DNA of 64,000 nt from DASYKS01 sp031404815 (GTDB lineage: Bacteria > Acidobacteriota > Thermoanaerobaculia > Multivoradales > UBA5704), in the NCBI GenBank assembly GCA_031404815.1, contig JANNIH010000087.1, positions 1-64,000 of the forward strand, written 5' to 3'. Position numbers and translations under genes: made by a program. This document shows, one piece after another, positions 7,570 to 16,851 of the stretch (its first letter is position 1; each line of letters opens with the position of its first letter). A model generated the notes under the pieces. That model worked only from the letters and a program-made list of their open reading frames with translations, was not told the DNA's origin and made no database searches.

Positions 7570-9035
7570 CGATGAAGATCTGCCAGATCGCCGCCGAGCT
7601 CTCGCCGTTCGCCAAGACCGGGGGGTTGGGCGACGTCGCCTCCGGCCTCTCGGGCTTTCTCTCCCGGAAAGGGGGGGACGTCCGGATCTTCGTTCCCTAC
7701 TACGCGAACCTCGCGCGCACGCCGGAGAAGTACCCGACCGTCGATTTCATCCGGAACATTCCGCTCCAGCTCGGCAGCCTGAGGTTCACCTACGGCCTGC
7801 GCACGGCGAAGCTGCCGGGCAGCGAGGTCGACGTCTATTTCGTCGATTGCCCGGATCTCTACGGCGCGGATGGGATCTACCAGGGGGATAGGGCGGACGC
7901 GCGCCGCTTCGCCGTGCTGACGCTCGCGGCGTTCGAATCGTGCCAGCGGATGGGGTGGGGACCGGACATCGTCCACGTTCACGACTGGCACACCTCGCTC
8001 GCGCCGATCTTCTTGAAGAGCCATTTCGCCTGGGATCGGCTGTTCGGCAAGACCCGGACGGTGCTCACCATCCACAACGCGGGCTATCAGGGGATCGCCG
8101 ACCGCCGGCTGGTGGAAGACCTGGGGCTTGGGAAGTGGTCGCACCTGTTCCACCAGGAGGACCTCCGCTCCGGCCACGTCAACCACTTGAAGTGCGGCAT
8201 CCTCCACGCCGACGTGGTGACCGCCGTCTCCCCCACCTACGCCAGAGAGATCCAAGATAGCCTCGGCTACGGCCTCGAACCGCTGCTCCGCGCCCGGGGC
8301 GTGATCGGAATGATCAACGGTGTGGACTACGGCGAATGGGATCCGGAGACCGATCCGCACCTGCCCGCCCACTTCTCGATTCGGAACCTATCGGCCAAGG
8401 CCGAGAACAAGCGCGCCCTGCTCCGCGACACCGGTCTCGACCGCGAGTACGAAGAGCGGCTCGACATCCCGCTGCTCGGGATCGTCTCGCGGCTGACTCC
8501 GCAAAAGGGGTTTGATCTTCTCTTCTCCACGCTGCCGCTCTTCCTCGCCCACCGTGAAGTCCGGCTGGTCGCGTTGGGCAGCGGCGAGCCGCTCTACGAG
8601 GAGTTTTTCGCCTCGCTCGCGCGTCTGTTCCCTACCAAGGTCTGGTTCTACAAGGGGTTCAACAACCCGCTCGCCCACCGGATCGAGGCGGCGGCCGACC
8701 TCTTCTTGATGCCCTCGAAGTTCGAGCCGTGCGGCTTGAACCAGATGTACAGCCTGCGCTACGGCACGCCGCCGATCGTCCATCGCACGGGGGGCTTGGC
8801 CGACACCGTGGTTCCGTTCAACGCCGCGACCGGCCATGGCACCGGCTTCGTCTTCGATCACTTCACCCCCGAGGGCTTCGCCTGGGCGCTCGGCCAGGCG
8901 CTCGACCACTTCCCGAACCGGGAGCTCTGGGAACACCTGATGAAGAACGGTATGGCCCAAGACTTCTCGTGGGATGCGGTTGGCACGAACTACGTTCGGC
9001 TGTTCAACCATCTGGTGTTGGGCGCCGCCGGGTAG
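7566..9035 (+). CDS. glgA: Glycogen synthase (ADP-glucose dependent, GT5)
   Basis: A 489-residue GlgA that elongates α-1,4-glucan from ADP-glucose. The N-terminal ADP-glucose motif KTGGLGD is at residues 17-23. HVHDWHTSLAP near residue 140 and the C-terminal GT-B motif EPCGLNQMYSLRYGTPPIV (catalytic Glu and ADP-binding region) with HRTGGLADT are intact. The length is usual for the family. It overlaps glgC by four bases and is followed by a hairpin before a convergent gene. Together glgC-glgA give a minimal glycogen or storage-glucan route; no branching enzyme or phosphorylase lies in the window. Confidence 0.96.
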   Translation: MTMKICQIAAELSPFAKTGGLGDVASGLSGFLSRKGGDVRIFVPYYANLARTPEKYPTVDFIRNIPLQLGSLRFTYGLRTAKLPGSEVDVYFVDCPDLYGADGIYQGDRADARRFAVLTLAAFESCQRMGWGPDIVHVHDWHTSLAPIFLKSHFAWDRLFGKTRTVLTIHNAGYQGIADRRLVEDLGLGKWSHLFHQEDLRSGHVNHLKCGILHADVVTAVSPTYAREIQDSLGYGLEPLLRARGVIGMINGVDYGEWDPETDPHLPAHFSIRNLSAKAENKRALLRDTGLDREYEERLDIPLLGIVSRLTPQKGFDLLFSTLPLFLAHREVRLVALGSGEPLYEEFFASLARLFPTKVWFYKGFNNPLAHRIEAAADLFLMPSKFEPCGLNQMYSLRYGTPPIVHRTGGLADTVVPFNAATGHGTGFVFDHFTPEGFAWALGQALDHFPNRELWEHLMKNGMAQDFSWDAVGTNYVRLFNHLVLGAAG

Positions 9036-9062
9036 CGGGTGGGATCTTGCGGTAGAGACAAT

Positions 9063-9098
9063 ACCGGCGCCGTGCCCCAGGAGAAGCGCGACGCCGGT
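9063..9098 (+). terminator. Weak hairpin between convergent genes
   Basis: ACCGGCG (9063-9069) and CGCCGGT (9092-9098) form a 7-bp stem with a long loop, 30 bp after glgA and 25 bp before the end of the convergent secreted-protein gene. A short T-rich stretch (gttttccc) follows. The position fits a shared terminator, but the stem is short. Confidence 0.3.
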
Positions 9099-9123
9099 AG
9101 AACCGTTTTCCCTTTAGGGCCCG

Positions 9124-11349
9124 CTACTGGAAGTAACCGCTGACGTCGACTGTCAGGTGGAGATCCCCACTCGGCTGAACCGCCAAAACCTTGAGGCTGC
9201 CGCCGACATCGAGATCGACGATCGCGTTGTTGGCGCGAACCTGGCCGGGCGAGTAGGTGAGCGTGGCGGTCTCCGGGAAGGTGCTCGAGTAGACGACGAT
9301 GTGTCCGGCGGCGGTCGGGTCGATCGCCGTGATGTTGACCGCCAGCGCCTTCGCCCCCACCGGAATGCTACAGGTGCCGGTCGCCGCAAACGTCCGCGTC
9401 GCCCCCGGTACGAGCGCCGGTCCGTTGGCGCCCCGGGTGTCGATCAGTCGGCAAGGGGCGATGGTGAAGAACGAGCCCTGGGGCGGGGCGTTCGGTGGCA
9501 TCGGCGCCAGGCTCAGGAGGTTGAACTCCGAGGTCGGGCCGGCCTCGAAAACTCCGAGGGTGGCAGAAACGGGCACCGCGGTCCGATCGATGTCGAAGCG
9601 GAACGAGACGAGCGTTGCGTAATCCACCTCGGCCGGCGGTGTGGTGGCGGCCGGCGCGCTCCAGGTGATCCCGGTTGCATCGGTGGTCGCGACCCAATTG
9701 TTCGTGGCGAAGCCGTCGCCGTCCGCGTAGACGAGGTTCGTGATCACCGCACCGGTCGGGTCGAACGGCGCGTGGAAGCTCTTGATTCGGCGATCGAAAT
9801 CGTGGTTCTGGAGCGCGTAGGCGAAGCGCTTCCGCCCGGGGCTCCCGGCGACATCGGTCACCTTCACGGCGAGCTGCACCTTGCCTTCGCCGGTATCGAG
9901 CACCCGGTTGTCGGCGTTCGCTCCCGGGGTGGTTGGATTGACCCAGACGTTGATCGGCGGACCTTGGGTGTAGGAGCCGACCGTGGCGAACGTCCAGGTG
10001 GCCGCCGGCTTGGCCGGGGTCACCTGCCGATAGCCCATGCTGTTGAAAATGTTCACGTCGTTCCGAATGATGTAGAACGCCTCGACGTAGTAGGTCGCGC
10101 CCGCCAACGTCAGGTCGGATTCGGCGGCCTTGAGCCCGTGGGTGAACGAGTTCTCCCCGGCTCCCGAGAAGTCCTGGACACAGTCACCGTTGGTATCGAA
10201 GTGGCTTGGAATCCCGCCGCAGTGCGACCAGATCCCGGTTGAAGCGGTGACCTCGGAACGCGGGCCGAGGGAATTGACGCTGTTATTCGTCCCGGTGCCG
10301 TAAACATCCGAGCAGCCGAGTCCCAGGACGTGGGAATCGGTGCAGGCCCCCGCATCGCAGCCGCTGTTGATGGTCAGGAAGGCGTGTTTGAGATCGCCCT
10401 TCCCGAGCGGCTCGAAGAAGTCACCGGTCGAGCGGGTCATCTGCCAAACCAGGAACGGATGCTGGTCGTTCCAGGGCGGCACCCCGAGGTTGGTGAACTT
10501 CGAGTACCAGGGGACGTTGGCGGTGCCGACATTCTTCAAATCCGCCGAGGGCAACACGACGACCACCGACCGGCCGTTCACGGTCGAGATCCCGGCCTGG
10601 CCGATGCTCGACATGTTGGTGAGTGAGACATCGACCGCACCGCTCCAATCACCGCACGGCGGCGGCGCGTTGATGCCGGCCGGGAGAGCCGGCACCGGCG
10701 GCAGAGTGCCGGCCGCGAGCGTCGCGTCGAGGTCCAGGGTGCCGACGGCCACTCCGACGTAGCGTTCGTCGCCGAGCAGGCGGGCGAGGTCGGGAAGGAT
10801 CCGCAGATCGGCATTCAGATAGCGAAGCCGACTGGTCGGGGCGTCGAGCTCCCACTGCGCGTCGGCCGTGGTCAGCAGGGCCATGCCGGCCGCGTCGAAC
10901 AGTTCGAGCACGCCGGCTTTGGCACCGGGCCGAAGCACGAGGCTCGACAGGTCGAAGGTGCCCGCGGCGCCGACCAGGCGGAAGCCGCCGCGGGTCTGCA
11001 TCGAGGTCCCTTCGAAACCGCGGAATCCGTCCCAGGCCACGATGGCGCGCAAGCCGATCCGCCCGTCGAGGGCGAACGACGGCGCGTTCTTGGGCGCAAC
11101 CGAGAGCGGGTGGAGCGCGTGCCCGGTGACCGTGGGCTCAAGATCGGTCACCTCAAACCCGAGGTTCGAAAGTGTTGAACGGTCGAGCCCGACGGTCGCG
11201 ACCCCGTCGAGGAGATCCCACGAGGCCGTGACGGCTGGGGGCTGCTTGGCCGGCGCCGCGCCGAGGCTTCCGCAGAACGCGACGAACAGCGACAGACCGA
11301 TGCGGGAGATCCCGGCGAATCGGTGACGTGAGGTTTTGGCCTGGGTCAC
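9124..11349 (-). CDS. Large secreted protein with C-terminal 'RLIDTR' β-domain
   Basis: A 741-residue exported protein. The N-terminus carries basic residues and a hydrophobic core ending in Ala-x-Ala (ISRIGLSLFVAFCGSLGAAPA), a Sec signal. The central 500 residues match no family I recognise and contain several Cys pairs (SGCDAGACTDSHVLGLGC), consistent with disulfides outside the cytoplasm. The last ~120 residues begin 'FTIAPCRLIDTRG' and end 'VDVSGYFQ', a β-domain seen at the C-termini of many secreted acidobacterial and actinobacterial proteins. It is often a cell-surface or substrate-binding module, but its role is not established here. It is transcribed alone, convergent with glgA. Confidence 0.8.
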   Translation of the reverse strand: MTQAKTSRHRFAGISRIGLSLFVAFCGSLGAAPAKQPPAVTASWDLLDGVATVGLDRSTLSNLGFEVTDLEPTVTGHALHPLSVAPKNAPSFALDGRIGLRAIVAWDGFRGFEGTSMQTRGGFRLVGAAGTFDLSSLVLRPGAKAGVLELFDAAGMALLTTADAQWELDAPTSRLRYLNADLRILPDLARLLGDERYVGVAVGTLDLDATLAAGTLPPVPALPAGINAPPPCGDWSGAVDVSLTNMSSIGQAGISTVNGRSVVVVLPSADLKNVGTANVPWYSKFTNLGVPPWNDQHPFLVWQMTRSTGDFFEPLGKGDLKHAFLTINSGCDAGACTDSHVLGLGCSDVYGTGTNNSVNSLGPRSEVTASTGIWSHCGGIPSHFDTNGDCVQDFSGAGENSFTHGLKAAESDLTLAGATYYVEAFYIIRNDVNIFNSMGYRQVTPAKPAATWTFATVGSYTQGPPINVWVNPTTPGANADNRVLDTGEGKVQLAVKVTDVAGSPGRKRFAYALQNHDFDRRIKSFHAPFDPTGAVITNLVYADGDGFATNNWVATTDATGITWSAPAATTPPAEVDYATLVSFRFDIDRTAVPVSATLGVFEAGPTSEFNLLSLAPMPPNAPPQGSFFTIAPCRLIDTRGANGPALVPGATRTFAATGTCSIPVGAKALAVNITAIDPTAAGHIVVYSSTFPETATLTYSPGQVRANNAIVDLDVGGSLKVLAVQPSGDLHLTVDVSGYFQ

Positions 11350-11536
11350 GCGGCTACCCTCCTGATCCTACTGATCGCTTGCGGGGTCGTTTCGGGCGGA
11401 AGAATACGGGCACTCTAGCGAGCGGAGCGGTCGGTTGCAAGAGTTGGCCGAGGCATCCTGAACCGCCCTCTCTACGACCGCGTGGTACCTTGCCCTTTTG
11501 GCGCCGCCGTTCTCAACTCTTCCGATCGGATATTCT

Positions 11537-12082
11537 GTGGCTCTCACTGCAACGGTCTACAACCTGGACATCACGCTCGCGAATGTCGATCGCGGCGTCT
11601 ACGAGACTCTCGCCCTGCGCGTGGCGCTCCACCCGTCGGAAAGCCTGGACTACATGCTCACCCGGGTGCTCGCCTACTGCTTGGAGTACGAAGAGGGGAT
11701 CACCTTCTCCCGCGGCGGCATCTCCGACCCGGACGAGCCGCCGATTCGCGTTGTCGATCCGACCGGTCGGATCACCGCCTGGATCGAAATCGGCACGCCC
11801 GACGCCCTCCGCCTCAACAAAGCGTCCAAAGCCGCAGACCGGGTTGCCGTCTACACCCACAAGAACCCCGAGACCCTGAAGCGCCAGTACCTCGGCCAAC
11901 GCATCCACCGCTCGGCCGACATCCCCATCTACGCCTTCGACCGCGCCTTCATCGAAGCAGCCGCGGAGCACCTCGACCGCCGCACCAAGATCGACCTTTC
12001 GGTCACCGGCGGGCAGCTCTATCTGTCGCTCGGGGAGCGGAGCTTTTCGGGGGCGGTGGTGGAGCACCGGATCGAGGTCTAA
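11537..12082 (+). CDS. yaeQ: YaeQ family protein
   Basis: A 181-residue YaeQ homologue, a small protein with a PD-(D/E)XK-like fold whose biochemical activity remains uncertain. The family pattern is clear: 'ALTATVYNLDITLANVDRG' at the N-terminus, 'HPSESLDYMLTRVLAYCL', 'ITFSRGGISDPDEPPI', 'ITAWIEIGTPDALRLNKAS' and 'VAVYTHKNPETL'. The GTG at 11537 places the start at the conserved first strand. A TTG at 11498 would add 13 residues without homology. It is a single gene upstream of the MarR/arsM pair. Confidence 0.85.
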   Translation: MALTATVYNLDITLANVDRGVYETLALRVALHPSESLDYMLTRVLAYCLEYEEGITFSRGGISDPDEPPIRVVDPTGRITAWIEIGTPDALRLNKASKAADRVAVYTHKNPETLKRQYLGQRIHRSADIPIYAFDRAFIEAAAEHLDRRTKIDLSVTGGQLYLSLGERSFSGAVVEHRIEV

Positions 12083-12132
12083 CCGGGAACCCTTCCTTTT
12101 TGTCTCCCCACCGGGAATGAATCCGCAAAATA

Positions 12133-12147
12133 GTTGTTATCACCAAC
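12133..12147 (+). promoter_or_regulatory. Operator copy 1 (MarR autoregulation site)
   Basis: GTTGTTATCACCAAC, an imperfect palindrome with GTTG/CAAC arms, embedded in the 20-bp block aatagttgttatYaccaacc that recurs before arsM. It ends two bases before the MarR ATG and overlaps a possible -10 (TGTTAT). Binding would block transcription directly. Confidence 0.55.
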
Positions 12148-12148
12148 C

Positions 12149-12700
12149 ATGAACGCCTCCGCCCCGCCCGAAACCGCTCCACCGCTACCGGTTCTCGACT
12201 CCCCCGTCGCCTCGCCGCCGGTCGATCCGACACTCGCCCGGGATGCGGCGGACTTGCAGCGGGCTCTCTCCGACCTGGTGCGGGTGGTGCAGTTTCGCGA
12301 CCGCGACCGGATCTGCTGTCACGACATCTCGGTCACCCAGTGCTACGCGTTGGAGGAGCTGATCCGGCGCGGACCGCTGACCTTGAACGAGCTGGCGCAG
12401 GTGCTCTATCTGGACAAGAGCACGGCGAGCCGGGTGGTCGATAGCTTGGAGCGGAAGGGGTACGCCACCCGCTCCCCCCATCCGGCCGACGGCCGGGCGC
12501 TGTTGCTCGCCGCCACCCCCACCGGGCGGGCGCTCTGCGAACGGATCGAGGGAGACCTCGTGGTCGAGGCGCAGCGGTTGCTGGTTGATATCGAACCCGA
12601 GGCGCGCCGCGCGATGGCTTTGCTGCTCGGCCGCCTGGCCCGCGCTGTCGAAACGCGAGCGAGCTGCGGCGTCGATGGCCGCGGCTGCTCGACCTGCTAG
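12149..12700 (+). CDS. MarR-family regulator, probable arsenic/metalloid sensor
   Basis: A 183-residue winged-helix regulator. Residues about 30-165 hold the MarR fold, with the recognition region LNELAQVLYLDKSTASRVVD (residues 79-98) and the wing 'ATRSPHPADGRALLLAATPTG'. Unusual for MarR proteins, it is rich in cysteines at two places: C56-C57...C65 (RICCHDISVTQC) and the tail (ASCGVDGRGCSTC). That suggests thiol coordination of arsenite or another soft metal(loid). The preferred start, ATG at 12149, directly follows the operator and leaves no room for a ribosome site, so the mRNA may be leaderless. It sits 105 bp before arsM and shares its operator, so it probably represses both. A role in arsenic sensing is inference from the neighbour and cysteines. 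Confidence 0.8.
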   Translation: MNASAPPETAPPLPVLDSPVASPPVDPTLARDAADLQRALSDLVRVVQFRDRDRICCHDISVTQCYALEELIRRGPLTLNELAQVLYLDKSTASRVVDSLERKGYATRSPHPADGRALLLAATPTGRALCERIEGDLVVEAQRLLVDIEPEARRAMALLLGRLARAVETRASCGVDGRGCSTC

Positions 12701-12756
12701 ATCGGATGTGAACCTGTGAGCCGAACCGTGCCTGACGGCCGGTTCAAGACCGAATA

Positions 12757-12771
12757 GTTGTTATTACCAAC
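12757..12771 (+). promoter_or_regulatory. Operator copy 2 upstream of arsM
   Basis: GTTGTTATTACCAAC, one base different from the copy before the MarR gene, again inside aatagttgttatYaccaacc. It lies 34 bp before the arsM ATG, upstream of a clear GAGGAG ribosome site (12792-12797). Confidence 0.55.
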
Positions 12772-12805
12772 CGAGACTCGATCTCGAACCTCGAGGAGAC
12801 GAACC

Positions 12806-13756
12806 ATGAACACCGAGACCATCACCCCCACCACTCCCAGCACCGAAGCCACCTCCGCCCCCTGCTGCGGCCCCACTTGCTGCGGCGAGAAGGAGGGAAG
12901 CCCCGCACGAGCCACCGAGCCGCTCGACGCCACTACGATTCAAGAGGCGGTGCGCGCCAAGTACGATGCCGCAGCCAAAGCGGTCACGACCGGCCAGCCC
13001 GGTTCGAGCGTGTTCGGTTGCTGTAGCGGTGATTCGTGCTCCGATCCGATCACCTCGGATCTTTATACCGAGGCGGAGACCCTCGGCCTGCCCAAGGACG
13101 CGATCCTCGCCTCGCTCGGTTGCGGCAATCCGACCGCTCTAGCGGAGCTCCTTCCCGGCGAGGTGGTGCTCGACCTCGGCTCCGGCGGCGGCATCGATGT
13201 CCTGCTCTCCGCCCGCCGGGTCGGTCCCACGGGCAAGGCTTACGGCCTCGACCAGAGCGACGAAATGCTGGCGCTCGCCCGTGAGAACCAGCGCCAGGCG
13301 GGAGCCAGCAACGTCGAGTTCCTGCGCGGTGCGATCGAAAACATTCCGCTCCCCACCGACACCGCGGACGTGATCATCTCGAACTGCGTGATCAACCTGT
13401 CGGGCGACAAACGCAAGGCGCTCGCCGAGGCGTTCCGCGTGCTCAAACCCGGCGGGCGTCTGGCGATCTCGGACGTGGTTTTCTTGGGTGCCGTCCCGGC
13501 CGATCTCAAGCGGAGCGTCGAGCTCTGGGCCGGCTGCGTCGCCGGGGCGCTCGAAATCGACGAGTACCGCACTCTGCTGACGGAAGTCGGCTTCGAGCCG
13601 ATCGACATCGAGCCGACCCGCATCTACCGCGCCGATGAGGCGAAAGCGTTTCTCGCCGGCACCGACCTCGACCACCTGGTCGGCCGCCTCGACGAGATCG
13701 ACGGCAAAGCCGCCGCCGCGTTCGTCCGGGCGCGGAAGCCGGTCGTTCAGGGCTGA
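12806..13756 (+). CDS. arsM: Arsenite S-adenosylmethionine methyltransferase
   Basis: A 316-residue ArsM that methylates As(III) with SAM, giving methylated and finally volatile arsenicals. The SAM motif DLGSGGGID is at residues 123-131. Conserved cysteines lie in FGCCSGDSC (C72/C73/C78), SLGCGNP (C106), ISNCVINLS (C194) and LWAGCVAGAL (C244); the C72/C194/C244 set corresponds to the usual As-binding cysteines. An N-terminal PCCGPTCCG stretch adds two more Cys pairs. The ATG at 12806 has a GAGGAG site upstream; longer readings lack one. It is downstream of a MarR regulator that shares its operator, so induction by arsenite is likely. A strong hairpin follows. Confidence 0.93.
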   Translation: MNTETITPTTPSTEATSAPCCGPTCCGEKEGSPARATEPLDATTIQEAVRAKYDAAAKAVTTGQPGSSVFGCCSGDSCSDPITSDLYTEAETLGLPKDAILASLGCGNPTALAELLPGEVVLDLGSGGGIDVLLSARRVGPTGKAYGLDQSDEMLALARENQRQAGASNVEFLRGAIENIPLPTDTADVIISNCVINLSGDKRKALAEAFRVLKPGGRLAISDVVFLGAVPADLKRSVELWAGCVAGALEIDEYRTLLTEVGFEPIDIEPTRIYRADEAKAFLAGTDLDHLVGRLDEIDGKAAAAFVRARKPVVQG

Positions 13757-13767
13757 GGAAGCGACAC

Positions 13768-13802
13768 GCCCGCGCGGCCGGAAATCAGCCGGCCGCGCGG
13801 GC
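13768..13802. terminator. Strong GC hairpin after arsM
   Basis: A perfect 14-bp stem, GCCCGCGCGGCCGG (13768-13781) and CCGGCCGCGCGGGC (13789-13802), with a 7-nt loop. It sits between arsM and the convergent broken Fic gene, so it can serve both directions. No U-tract follows. Confidence 0.6.
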
Positions 13803-13812
13803 TGCCTTCTCG

Positions 13813-14722
13813 TCAGCGGTTCTCGATCGCTTGCAGAATCGGCCGGGCCAGGTAGAGCCTGCCCCACGCCCGGCCCGTCACTTCCTCGAGCAACCCCTCC
13901 TCCTGAAGCCTAGCCACGGCGGCGCGGGCGGTCGGATAGGAAACGTCCAAGAGTCGCGCGGCGCGCGAGACGGTGATGTAGGGGTTTGCGAAGAGCTCGT
14001 CGAGCAGTGCCACGGCATTCGGTCTTTGCCGCAGGCGGGCGCGGAGATCGGAATGCAGACCGAGGAGAAGACGGGCCTGCATGCATCAGGGCACACTGGA
14101 GCAGGTCCGGGAAATGCTCCCTGTCGTGCAGAAAGAACTCCCAATTCGACAGGCAGTCCATCAAATGATCCGGGGGTGGAGGAACATAGGGAGCCGTCGT
14201 CGGTGTGCTGCCCGCAGGGCCAATCCAGTTTTGGCTCCGGCGAAGCTCGCCGGGGGTGGCGTGCTCGCCGCGGACTCCCCGCATCAGCCGCTCATGGATC
14301 TCCCGTACCAGCCGCAATGAGAGCGGCAGCTCCCCAAGCCGCGCCAATCCGTACTCCAAAGCCTCGACATAGTTCCGGACTTCGCGCACGTCCGCTTGGG
14401 ATTCGGATTGCAAGGCGGGCGGCTCTCTCTCCTCGGCCTCGTCCAACAGGAGGTCGGAGAGGCTCGCCCGCGTCCCCTCGATCCGCGATGAAAGAACGGC
14501 TTCGCGTCGGAGATAGGGGGCGATGAGAAGGTGGGGGTTGGGCAGTTGGCGACCCAAGCCAGACAGCTCGCTCAGCGCCGCGTCCGCCCGTGACAGACCG
14601 AGCACCAGGTCCGACTCGTACACCAGATCCGGTGGCAACGGTGCCGGAACGAAGGCGGCATAGCCTCCGGCAGCTCGAACGACCGTTCCGGCGCTCGGAG
14701 CGCGAAAGTCTTCTGGATTCAA
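13813..14722 (-). pseudogene. Fic-family protein lacking its catalytic core
   Basis: The N-terminal part (from ATG at 14722) is typical of Fic proteins with an N-terminal helical domain: 'YLRREAVLSSRIEGTRASL' carries the S-x3-E-G inhibitory motif, and 'LRLVREIHERLM' and 'LRRSQNWIG' follow. At 'LLQCALMHA' (about 14080) the line should continue QFETIHPF.DGNGR, but it jumps in a new frame to the C-terminal winged-helix part (RARLRQRPNAVALLDEL...SRAARLLDVSYPTARAAVARL, ending 13813). About 100 residues including the whole HPFxDGNGR loop are missing. It cannot AMPylate. The preserved ends, with no other damage, point to one deletion event or an assembly collapse. Confidence 0.85.
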
Positions 14723-14738
14723 TAGATCCCCTCTGGAG

Positions 14739-14842
14739 CTTTCAAAGTTTCCGAGCGTTTCCTTTAAAAGCCGATCCCACTTTGAACGCCGGCTTTCAAA
14801 GGTGAGAGCGCTTTTAAAGAACCGGCCCGGATTCTTTCAAAG
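14739..14842. repeat. Six CTTT-N-AAAG boxes in perfect mirror spacing
   Basis: Boxes start at 14739 (CTTTCAAAG), 14762 (CTTTAAAAG), 14780 (CTTTGAACG), 14793 (CTTTCAAAG), 14811 (CTTTTAAAG) and 14834 (CTTTCAAAG). The steps are 23, 18, 13, 18 and 23 bp, so all pairs share one centre at 14790.5. The two 52-bp halves are an imperfect inverted repeat (about two thirds of positions match). The cluster lies just upstream of the broken Fic gene on the minus strand, where a multimeric operator or promoter would be expected. Confidence 0.7.
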
Positions 14843-14925
14843 CTCAGGAGAATTGGAAAGAGGGCGCGCCGATCCGATTTCAGGCGCGCAAACCGGCGGT
14901 TGCGGGCTGACCGACCTCGAAGCCG

Positions 14926-16650
14926 CTAGCTCTCGCGCAGGGCGGCGAGCGGATCGACGCTCGCCGCCCGTAGGGCCGGCATCCAGCTTGCCAAGGCGGA
15001 AACCGCGAGAAGGAGCCCAAACACCGCAACGAAGACGAGCGGTCCTCCCGCGGCGCCGTAGAGGACACCTCGGAGAAGTCGTGCCGCACCGAGCGCGGCG
15101 ACGAGCCCCACCAGTCCTGGAGCTGAGGGAGGAACATGAACTCCCGCGGCGCTTCGCCAAGGCTCTGGTACTTGCCGGTCGGAACGACGCCCACCACCAG
15201 GAAGTCGCGCGGAGTCTGGTGGCCGATGCGCACGGCCCGACCCAGCGGATTCCGCCCCGGCCAGAAGCGGTCGGCGAACCGCTGATTGACGATGATCACG
15301 GGGGGAGATTCGGCGCTTTCGATGGCGGCGAAAGCCCGCCCTCGGGTGATCCCGATCCCCATCGTCGCAAAGTAGTCCGGGCTCACCCGGCTGAAGTGAA
15401 TGGACATCCCTTCGTCGGGCCGGGGCTCGTAGCCCGGTACCGAGATGGTGCGATCCGAGCTGCTGAGCGACAGAGGCAGCTGATCGATGAAGCCTACGGA
15501 GCGAACCCCAGGATGCGCGCGCAGCCGCTCGCCGAGCCGGCGGTAGAAGTCCTCGGTGCGATTCCGGTCGTACCCCTGTAGCTCGGGGTTTAGTCCGGCC
15601 ACCAGCCGATTTTCGGTGGCGAAGCCCTTGTCGAGGATTTCGGCCGAGCGCAGGTTCATCAGAAATAGCCCGGCGGAGACGAGCAACACCACCGACAGCG
15701 CCATCTGCGCCATGACCAAAGTGCGACTCGCGCGGGAGCGCGGCGCGCCGGAGATCGAAGCTCCTTTAAGCGCGGGCACAAGTGACGGCTGGGTCGCCTG
15801 CCAGGCAGGAATCAATCCGCACAACACGCCGGTCGCGATGGTCACCCCGAGGGCGAAGAGGAGGACCGTCGGACTGAGCCGCAGGTCGGGGGTACGATCG
15901 AAATGTGATTGACGAGTCGGAGGGCCAGCAGCGCTCTTTGATCCGGATTGGAGTCACCCCCTTCGCCACGCGCCCGATCCCCGCCAGGGAGCAGTTGCTG
16001 CGGCCGACGAGCTCCTCCGGGTCGATCTCCGAAAGAGGCGCCCAGAGAACGGGCTCGACCATCGGAATCGCACCCCGGAAGCCGGGAGACGCCACCCCGA
16101 TCACCTCGACACTCCGTCCGTTCATCACGACCGTGCGCCCGACGATACCCGGGTCGCCGCCGAAGTGGCGCAACCATCCGCCATGGCTGAGCACGACGAC
16201 CGGATTCGACCCCGGCCCCGCCCCTCGGTCCTCCCCCTCCCTGAAGATGCGGCCGAGAACGGGCCGGACCCCGAGCACATCGAAGTAGTTCGCCGAGACC
16301 ATGTTGGCGAGCATCACCTGCGGCTCGCCGCCGACGGTCAGGCTGACGCGGTCGAATTTCCAGGCGGCGAGCCCCGAGAAGATGTCTTTCGAACGCTCCC
16401 TCAAATCGATCGAGTCGGGAACGGAGAGCGATCCATACTCCTGACCCGCATAGGTCCGATAGAGGAGAACCAGCTCCTTGGAATCAAGAACGCCGGGGAG
16501 CGGGCGAAACAGCATCCCGTCCAAAGCCGAGAACACCGCGGTGTTCAAGCCGATCCCGAGCGCCAAAGTAACCACCACGATCGCGCTCCACAGCTTCCGC
16601 GCGCCGAACTGCCGCAAGGCATAGACGAGATCCTGCTTGATGTGGCGCAT
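14926..16650 (-). pseudogene. ADOP/MacB-like ABC transporter permease, two internal deletions
   Basis: Starts MRHIKQDLVYALRQFGARKLW, the characteristic opening of acidobacterial duplicated orphan permeases, with a good ribosome site (ggaggg). A first transmembrane helix (SAIVVVTLALGIGLNTAVFSA) and the MacB periplasmic domain follow. The frame is lost near 15900 after 'GRVAKGVTPIRIKE', and the second half resumes at 'GVTIATGVLCGLIPAWQATQ' with the second periplasmic domain. A further break near 15110 joins it to the last helices (ARLLRGVLYG...ASWMPALRAASVDPLAALRES, ending 14926). The remaining ~575 codons compare with ~800 in intact ADOPs. Such permeases usually act without a dedicated ATPase gene alongside; this one is dead. 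Confidence 0.85.
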
Positions 16651-16851
16651 GGTCGGGCCCTCCGGAAGAGTGCGCTTGGGTGCCCAGGTTCCAGGCTGTG
16701 CCTCCCCTACGGGCTCGCGGTCGGTCAGGTTTCGCGGTGCGGCGGCTGGTGCGCAAAGCCGATCGCCCGAAATCCTCGTTTCGGCGCCACACACGCTTTG
16801 CCTCGCCGACCCGGCCGGCCCGCTACATCGACTCCGGTCGTGATGTGAGCT

